Below are positions 6,150 through 10,068 of a stretch of 10,068 nt of DNA, one piece after another. A program made the translations under genes and the position numbers. How positions within the stretch are numbered: position 1 is the stretch's first letter; every line of letters begins with the position of its first letter. Under the pieces are notes generated by a model. It had not been told where the DNA came from, did no database searches, and saw only the letters and a list, made by a program, of their open reading frames with translations. This stretch comes from GW2011-AR15 sp964512765 (GTDB taxonomy: Archaea; Nanobdellota; Nanobdellia; Woesearchaeales; GW2011-AR15), in NCBI GenBank assembly GCA_964512765.1, contig CAZEKF010000028.1, positions 1 through 10,068 on the forward strand. Reading direction: 5' to 3'.

Positions 6150-7204
6150 GAATATTAATTCTGAATTTAATTCCAAATACGCTTGGTGACTGTTTGTTTT
6201 TAACACCTCTGTTTGCGGTACTGAAAAATAAATTCTCTAAATCGCAATTACATGTTACTGTATCTCCAGAAAATCGTGATTTATTTGAAGCAAATAATGA
6301 TATTAATAAATTAATTGTATTAAATGACTTATCAGAAATTGGAAAAAACAAGGGATTTGTCCTGAAAGGACTTGCCTATGTTAAAATGTTTAAAGAATTA
6401 ATCAAATTAATTATTAAAAAAAAATATGACCTTTGTATTGTAACACAACCCAACTTTTTCTTAAGCCACTTAATTCCTTTTTTTGGTGGTGTTAAGAAAA
6501 GAATTGGATATAGCTATTCCAGTTCTGTGTTTTCTTTTGTCTTAACTCATAAAATACTGTTTGAAAATCCATTAAAATCTAAAAATAAGAGACATTACAT
6601 TGACAGTGTTCTTGATCTAGTTTCACCCATTGTTAGTAAGATTGACGAAAAAAACAAATTTGTTAAATTGAATGTAGATAAAATTGCGGAAAAAGGTGTG
6701 AAAAAAATATTGGCAAAAAGAAAAATAAAACGGTTTGTTTGCTTTCAGCCGGGCGCTAAATGGCTTAGAAAACAATGGCCACCCGATAAATTTCGACAAC
6801 TTGGTGAGTTAATTAAAAAAAAATATCATGTGATTATCTTAGGTTCAAAAAAAGAAAAAGGACTTGGTAATCTTATTAAAAAAAATAACAAAAGAGTAAT
6901 CAACCTTTGCGGAATACTCTCATTAAAAGAAGTCGCAGCAATCATGAAATATGCGAAACTCAATATATGTAATGATTCGGGGCTGGCTCATATATCTTCT
7001 GCTGTTGGAACTACTACTGCAGTAATTTATGGTGCTACTGCTCCGAGACATAGTGAACCAAGAGGAAAAGGGAGAGTAATTAAGATATATCAAGGCAAAA
7101 TTCCTTCAAAAATAATTAGACATAATGAAGAGTTCATTGGAATTAATTTGATGAAAAGTATTACTGTAGAAACAGTTTATAAAAAAATATCAAAAGAACT
7201 ATGA
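6146..7204 (+). CDS. GT9 family heptosyltransferase-like glycosyltransferase (WaaF/WaaC type)
   Basis: A 352-aa GT-B enzyme of family GT9, the ADP-heptose:LPS heptosyltransferase family, matching the family's usual length. The N-terminal loop ends in LGDCLFLTP (13-21), with Asp15 at the position of the WaaC catalytic Asp13. QPGAKWLRKQWP (201-212) is the donor-side K/W-P motif, and NDSGLAHISSAVGTTTAVIYG (276-296) is the family's C-terminal signature. The Cys-rich tail seen in many bacterial WaaF proteins is replaced here, although NLMKSITVETVYKKI still follows the usual pattern. It starts inside the stop of the HldD-type gene (ATGA), suggesting coupled translation and a shared heptose donor. 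Donor and acceptor are inferred. GT9 members in non-LPS organisms may use other sugars. Confidence 0.82.
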   Translation: MRILILNLIPNTLGDCLFLTPLFAVLKNKFSKSQLHVTVSPENRDLFEANNDINKLIVLNDLSEIGKNKGFVLKGLAYVKMFKELIKLIIKKKYDLCIVTQPNFFLSHLIPFFGGVKKRIGYSYSSSVFSFVLTHKILFENPLKSKNKRHYIDSVLDLVSPIVSKIDEKNKFVKLNVDKIAEKGVKKILAKRKIKRFVCFQPGAKWLRKQWPPDKFRQLGELIKKKYHVIILGSKKEKGLGNLIKKNNKRVINLCGILSLKEVAAIMKYAKLNICNDSGLAHISSAVGTTTAVIYGATAPRHSEPRGKGRVIKIYQGKIPSKIIRHNEEFIGINLMKSITVETVYKKISKEL

Positions 7205-8448
7205 AAATACTGTATATTTCGCGCAAGTTTTATCCAGAATTTTTAGGAGGTGGACAAATAAGTGGATTCTATATAGCAAAAGCTCTGTCAGATATTGGCA
7301 ATAGTTCTATCGTATGTACATTCACAGATTCTGAAAAAAGTTTAGAGCAATCAATTGGTGGTGTGAAAATATTTAGATTACCTATTACAAGGTTAAAGAA
7401 ACTAAAACGGTTTTCTAACATGGATTATATGTATCTCCAAATGATGCAATTATCATCAAAAATTATTAAAAAAGTTAATCCTGACGTAATCCATTTGTTA
7501 AATTTTGAATCAATACCTCTTTCGTCAATTTACTTAAAGAGAAGATTCAACATTCCGTTGGTAGCAACAGTAAATGGTCCTCTTTTTAGTTGTTTCACTC
7601 AAGAAGGAATAGATTATAATAAAAAAACTTGTATAACTTGTCGAATATTGAAAAGGTATTTTTGTTCCAACAAAAAATGGGGAAAAATAAGGGGTCATGC
7701 TTATTATCTTTATAGTTTATGGTATATGATGTTATTAAAAATATCTTATAAATATGTAAATAACTTTTTTGCAGTCAGTAATTCTATGACGCCTGTCTTA
7801 AAAAACATGGGTGTTCCCAGTAAAAAAATATCTATTATTCACAATCCAATCAATGAAAAAAGGAAGGAGAAAACAGACTTGAAGAAAAGATTAGGAATAA
7901 CTTCTAAAAAAGTTATTTTATACGCCGGAAGATTATCAAAAGAAAAAGGCATTCAACATACAATTAGGGCTTTGAAACATATAAAAGATTCCGTTTTTTT
8001 AATAATTGGTGAGAAAAGAGATTATTATAGTGAACTTGTCAAATTAGTACATAAATTGCGTCTTGATAAAAAAGTTAGATTTGTCGGTTATGTCGAAAAT
8101 AATAAATTAGGTGAGTTTTACTCAATATCTAATGTTGTTTCTTTTCCGTGTAATCTGTATGAATCTCTTTCAAGAATGCTACTTGAGTCTCTTGCATTTG
8201 GTGTTCCAATCGTCGCAAGCAATATTGCTGGAAATAAGGACATTATTATTCAGGGGAAAAATGGTTATCTATTAGATAAAGTTGATCCCTTATCGCTATC
8301 AAATGCAATCAATAAAATATTAAAGAACCCTCAATTAGAAAATAAGATGGTTTCTGAATGTAGAAAAAAAATATGTGAGTTTATTCCGGAAACAATTGGT
8401 TTAAAACTTCTTGAAGAATATAAAAGAGTCAAAATTGACAAACCTTAA
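7201..8448 (+). CDS. GT4 family glycosyltransferase with Cys-containing N-domain insert
   Basis: A 415-aa retaining GT-B glycosyltransferase of the GT4 group. The acceptor-side glycine loop (FLGGGQISGF, 14-23) and VNPDVIHLLN (92-101) fit the N-domain. ILYAGRLSKEKGI (239-251) starts the GT1-type C-domain. The EX7E donor motif is complete at Glu321 and Glu329 (YESLSRMLLES), followed by AFGVPIVASNIAGNKDI (332-348). Between the domains lies a basic stretch with four cysteines, Cys131, Cys144, Cys147 and Cys155, including a CxxC pair that could bind a metal. The ATG overlaps the stop of the GT9 gene by 4 bp, making a three-gene operon. It probably adds one sugar to the lipid-linked glycan on the cytoplasmic face; the sugar is unknown. 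Confidence 0.85.
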   Translation: MKILYISRKFYPEFLGGGQISGFYIAKALSDIGNSSIVCTFTDSEKSLEQSIGGVKIFRLPITRLKKLKRFSNMDYMYLQMMQLSSKIIKKVNPDVIHLLNFESIPLSSIYLKRRFNIPLVATVNGPLFSCFTQEGIDYNKKTCITCRILKRYFCSNKKWGKIRGHAYYLYSLWYMMLLKISYKYVNNFFAVSNSMTPVLKNMGVPSKKISIIHNPINEKRKEKTDLKKRLGITSKKVILYAGRLSKEKGIQHTIRALKHIKDSVFLIIGEKRDYYSELVKLVHKLRLDKKVRFVGYVENNKLGEFYSISNVVSFPCNLYESLSRMLLESLAFGVPIVASNIAGNKDIIIQGKNGYLLDKVDPLSLSNAINKILKNPQLENKMVSECRKKICEFIPETIGLKLLEEYKRVKIDKP

Positions 8449-8451
8449 GAT

Positions 8452-9945
8452 TTACTTTTTTAAGAGCAAATCAACTAACGATTTTATTTTTTTTATAGTA
8501 ATTATTCTTAGCATAAACGCCATAAGAACATAAGATGCACCACATAAAACTAAAATAAGAAGCGATTCTAAGTAGATATTGAGATTGATTATTCTTTTTA
8601 AAACAGAAGCTAAAGAAATAAAAATAAAGGAAAGGAAAAAGAGTTTCATTAAATCTTGCTTTGGTAACATTATTTTAATATATTTATCTTTTATACACAT
8701 TGTAATAATTAGTGATATTATAACAGAGATCAAATCTGAAATCCCTGCCCCGATCATGCCATATTTTGGAATTAAAATTAGATTAAGCAACAAATTCGTT
8801 GATATTGAAAGATAAGTAATATTTCTGGATATTTTTGGCAGTCCAATATTTAAAAAAACCATTTGGAATGCTGTAGTAAAACTAAAAAATAAAAAATGTA
8901 TAGAAAGTAGTTTTAATAGTGTTGCTGCAGCAATGAACTGTTTTCCAAAAAAGATGAGTAAAATTTCTTTTGAGAATATAACGAAAAGTAACGAGATTGG
9001 AATGCCAAAAAAAAGGGAATATGTTGTAATTTCATTAAAATAATAATTTATTTTATCATATGATTTCTTTTTCCATAATTCTGCAATCATTGGCGAAAAC
9101 ACATGTGAAAATGACTTAAAAAGATAAACTGTTAGTTTTGCTAAAGAACGAGACATAATATAATAACCAACAGCTTTGGGTCCAGAAAAGTAAACTAAAA
9201 AAAGTACTGTTTGATTTCCGAATAATTGTGATGCCATATTTGACATCATTGTTGGTAAAGAATAGTCAAACATTTGTTTTCTGGTTTTCTTAGAAAGATT
9301 ATACTTAGTGTCTAAAAAATCTGGAAAAATTTTCTTTAAAAAAATAGCTGAGAAAAGAAATATGTTGACCAGAGATGCTATCAAATAAACTAAACCAAAA
9401 TAATAGATATTTAACCTAAAAAATACTACTAACACCATCCCAATAAACGTAAATACCGAAAAAGAAAATTCAATAAATTGGTTAAGAAACATTTTTTGAT
9501 AACCGTGAAAAACTCTAAATAAAACTTCATTAACTGAGTCAAATCCATAGTACAAGGATAAAAAAATAAGTAGCTGGTATGCTCTAATGTCTTCAAAATA
9601 ATTGAGAGAAAGTGTTTTTGCTAACAGAAAGATGATGATTGCAAAAAATACACTTATAATCAGCTGAACAAGAAGTGCAAAAATTATTTTGGATTTAATC
9701 TCCTTTTTTTTATTATCCACTCTGTGTCTTGGTATAAAATATGTTAACGCGTCAGACAAACCAAGGTCGCGTAGAAAGAAAAATACTGAGATAAACCCAA
9801 AAACTGCGTAAAACAGTCCAATTTCTTCAACACTTAAAAATTTTGCAAGGACAAACTTCAATAGATAACCTATAGCTGCAGCCAATATTGAAAAAAGAAA
9901 GATTATCATAGTCCCTCCTATTAATTTTTTTGAGTGTTTAGTCAT
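8452..9945 (-). CDS. Wzx/MATE-superfamily polysaccharide flippase
   Basis: A 497-aa integral membrane protein, hydrophobic almost throughout, with about 12-14 predicted membrane helices (roughly 13-33, 42-62, 88-108, 122-140, 157-177, 181-203, 245-265, 305-330, 340-362, 375-393, 398-417, 433-449 and 458-480). The N-terminus (SKKLIGGT followed by a helix and LAKFLSVEEIGLFYAV) and NLILIPKYGMIGAGISDLIS (388-407) are typical of the polysaccharide-transporter/MviN-like branch. It should flip lipid-linked oligosaccharide across the membrane for attachment to a surface protein or glycolipid. Its stop codon is 3 bp from that of the convergent GT4 gene. The start at 9945 keeps the positively charged family N-terminus and lies 29 bases from a TATA box. 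An SD-like GGAGGG precedes an internal ATG at codon 13 and gives an alternative start. Confidence 0.85.
   Translation of the reverse strand: MTKHSKKLIGGTMIIFLFSILAAAIGYLLKFVLAKFLSVEEIGLFYAVFGFISVFFFLRDLGLSDALTYFIPRHRVDNKKKEIKSKIIFALLVQLIISVFFAIIIFLLAKTLSLNYFEDIRAYQLLIFLSLYYGFDSVNEVLFRVFHGYQKMFLNQFIEFSFSVFTFIGMVLVVFFRLNIYYFGLVYLIASLVNIFLFSAIFLKKIFPDFLDTKYNLSKKTRKQMFDYSLPTMMSNMASQLFGNQTVLFLVYFSGPKAVGYYIMSRSLAKLTVYLFKSFSHVFSPMIAELWKKKSYDKINYYFNEITTYSLFFGIPISLLFVIFSKEILLIFFGKQFIAAATLLKLLSIHFLFFSFTTAFQMVFLNIGLPKISRNITYLSISTNLLLNLILIPKYGMIGAGISDLISVIISLIITMCIKDKYIKIMLPKQDLMKLFFLSFIFISLASVLKRIINLNIYLESLLILVLCGASYVLMAFMLRIITIKKIKSLVDLLLKK
8456..8494 (+). terminator. candidate oligo-T terminator of the heptose-module operon
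   Basis: Just after the GT4 stop codon, the plus strand has a run of six T (8456-8461) and then TTTTATTTTTTTT at 8482-8494, without a stable hairpin. Oligo-T tracts alone are the usual archaeal termination signal. The tracts lie in the 3' end of the convergent flippase gene, where they encode lysines on the other strand, so they may also simply be coding sequence. Confidence 0.35.
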
Positions 9946-9970
9946 GTAATTCTTGTGTTTTGTTTAAGAT

Positions 9971-9984
9971 ATATAAAAGTTTAC
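9971..9984 (-). promoter_or_regulatory. archaeal-type promoter of the flippase gene
   Basis: On the minus strand a BRE-like AAAC is followed by TTTTATATAT, with the TATA core at about 9978-9971, centred roughly 29 bases before the ATG at 9945. No SD precedes that ATG, so a leaderless or nearly leaderless transcript is expected. Confidence 0.55.
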
Positions 9985-10068
9985 TAAGAACGAAATTTAT
10001 TTTAGGTGCTAGATAGTTATTTAAAGATTTGAAATTTTATTTAAGCAAGATAAAACTTGTTAAAAAAA
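9985..10068. other. non-coding right edge of the window
   Basis: This AT-rich stretch upstream of the flippase promoter carries no ORF, RNA gene or repeat that I can support. TATA-like runs on the plus strand (for example near 10034-10044) could serve a gene beyond the window but cannot be assigned. Confidence 0.4.

Noticed and set aside
7245..7252. AGGAGGTG, a perfect SD match inside the GT4 gene
   Set aside because: It encodes the conserved glycine-rich loop (GGGQ) and no ATG follows at a useful distance in frame.
8579..8815. 78-codon plus-strand open frame opposite the flippase 3' part
   Set aside because: The Lys/Ile-rich sequence is what antisense of membrane-helix codons gives; no motif or start signal.
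1..10068. Search by eye for CRISPR repeats, tRNA genes, inverted repeats of insertion sequences, or att sites
   Set aside because: No regularly spaced repeats, cloverleaf-like intergenic segments or transposase motifs were seen; the two largest gaps are only 116 and 123 bases.

Overview
The window is AT-rich and densely coded. It holds ten protein-coding genes and reads as one surface-glycan biosynthesis locus. I see no rRNA, tRNA, CRISPR array, insertion sequence or integrase. An archaeal host, perhaps a small-genome DPANN-type lineage, is the best guess. Two upstream regions carry TATA-like boxes (5211-5220 and about 9971-9979) centred roughly 26-29 bases before the ATG, the spacing expected for leaderless archaeal mRNAs, and most starts lack a Shine-Dalgarno sequence. 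No rRNA or other marker gene is present, so a low-GC bacterium is not excluded.

Block 1 (3-3571, plus strand) is a tight four-gene run: a CDP-glucose 4,6-dehydratase-type SDR, an RmlC-like cupin epimerase, an RmlD-like reductase, and RfbH/E1, the [2Fe-2S]/PMP-dependent 3-dehydrase. Together they match the backbone of CDP-3,6-dideoxyhexose synthesis. The added epimerase and reductase point to an L-ascarylose-type product. The cytidylyltransferase and the E3 reductase partner are not in the window. The operon's left end is cut, because the first ATG lies at base 3.

Block 2 (3561-5124, minus strand) is a SAM-dependent methyltransferase followed by a CgeB-type glycosyltransferase. It converges on block 1, and the two last genes overlap by 11 bp.

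Block 3 (5241-8448, plus strand) is a three-gene operon with ATGA overlaps: an ADP-heptose 6-epimerase (HldD)-type SDR, a GT9 heptosyltransferase-type enzyme and a GT4 glycosyltransferase. It shares a 116-bp divergent promoter region with block 2.

Block 4 (8452-9945, minus strand) is a Wzx/MATE-type flippase with its own promoter. It ends 3 bp from block 3.

The combined picture is that two unusual nucleotide sugars (a 3,6-dideoxyhexose and possibly a heptose) are made, attached to a lipid-linked glycan by the GT9, GT4 and CgeB-type transferases, possibly methylated, and flipped across the membrane. The most notable point is a bacterial-LPS-like sugar repertoire in a locus with archaeal-looking promoters.
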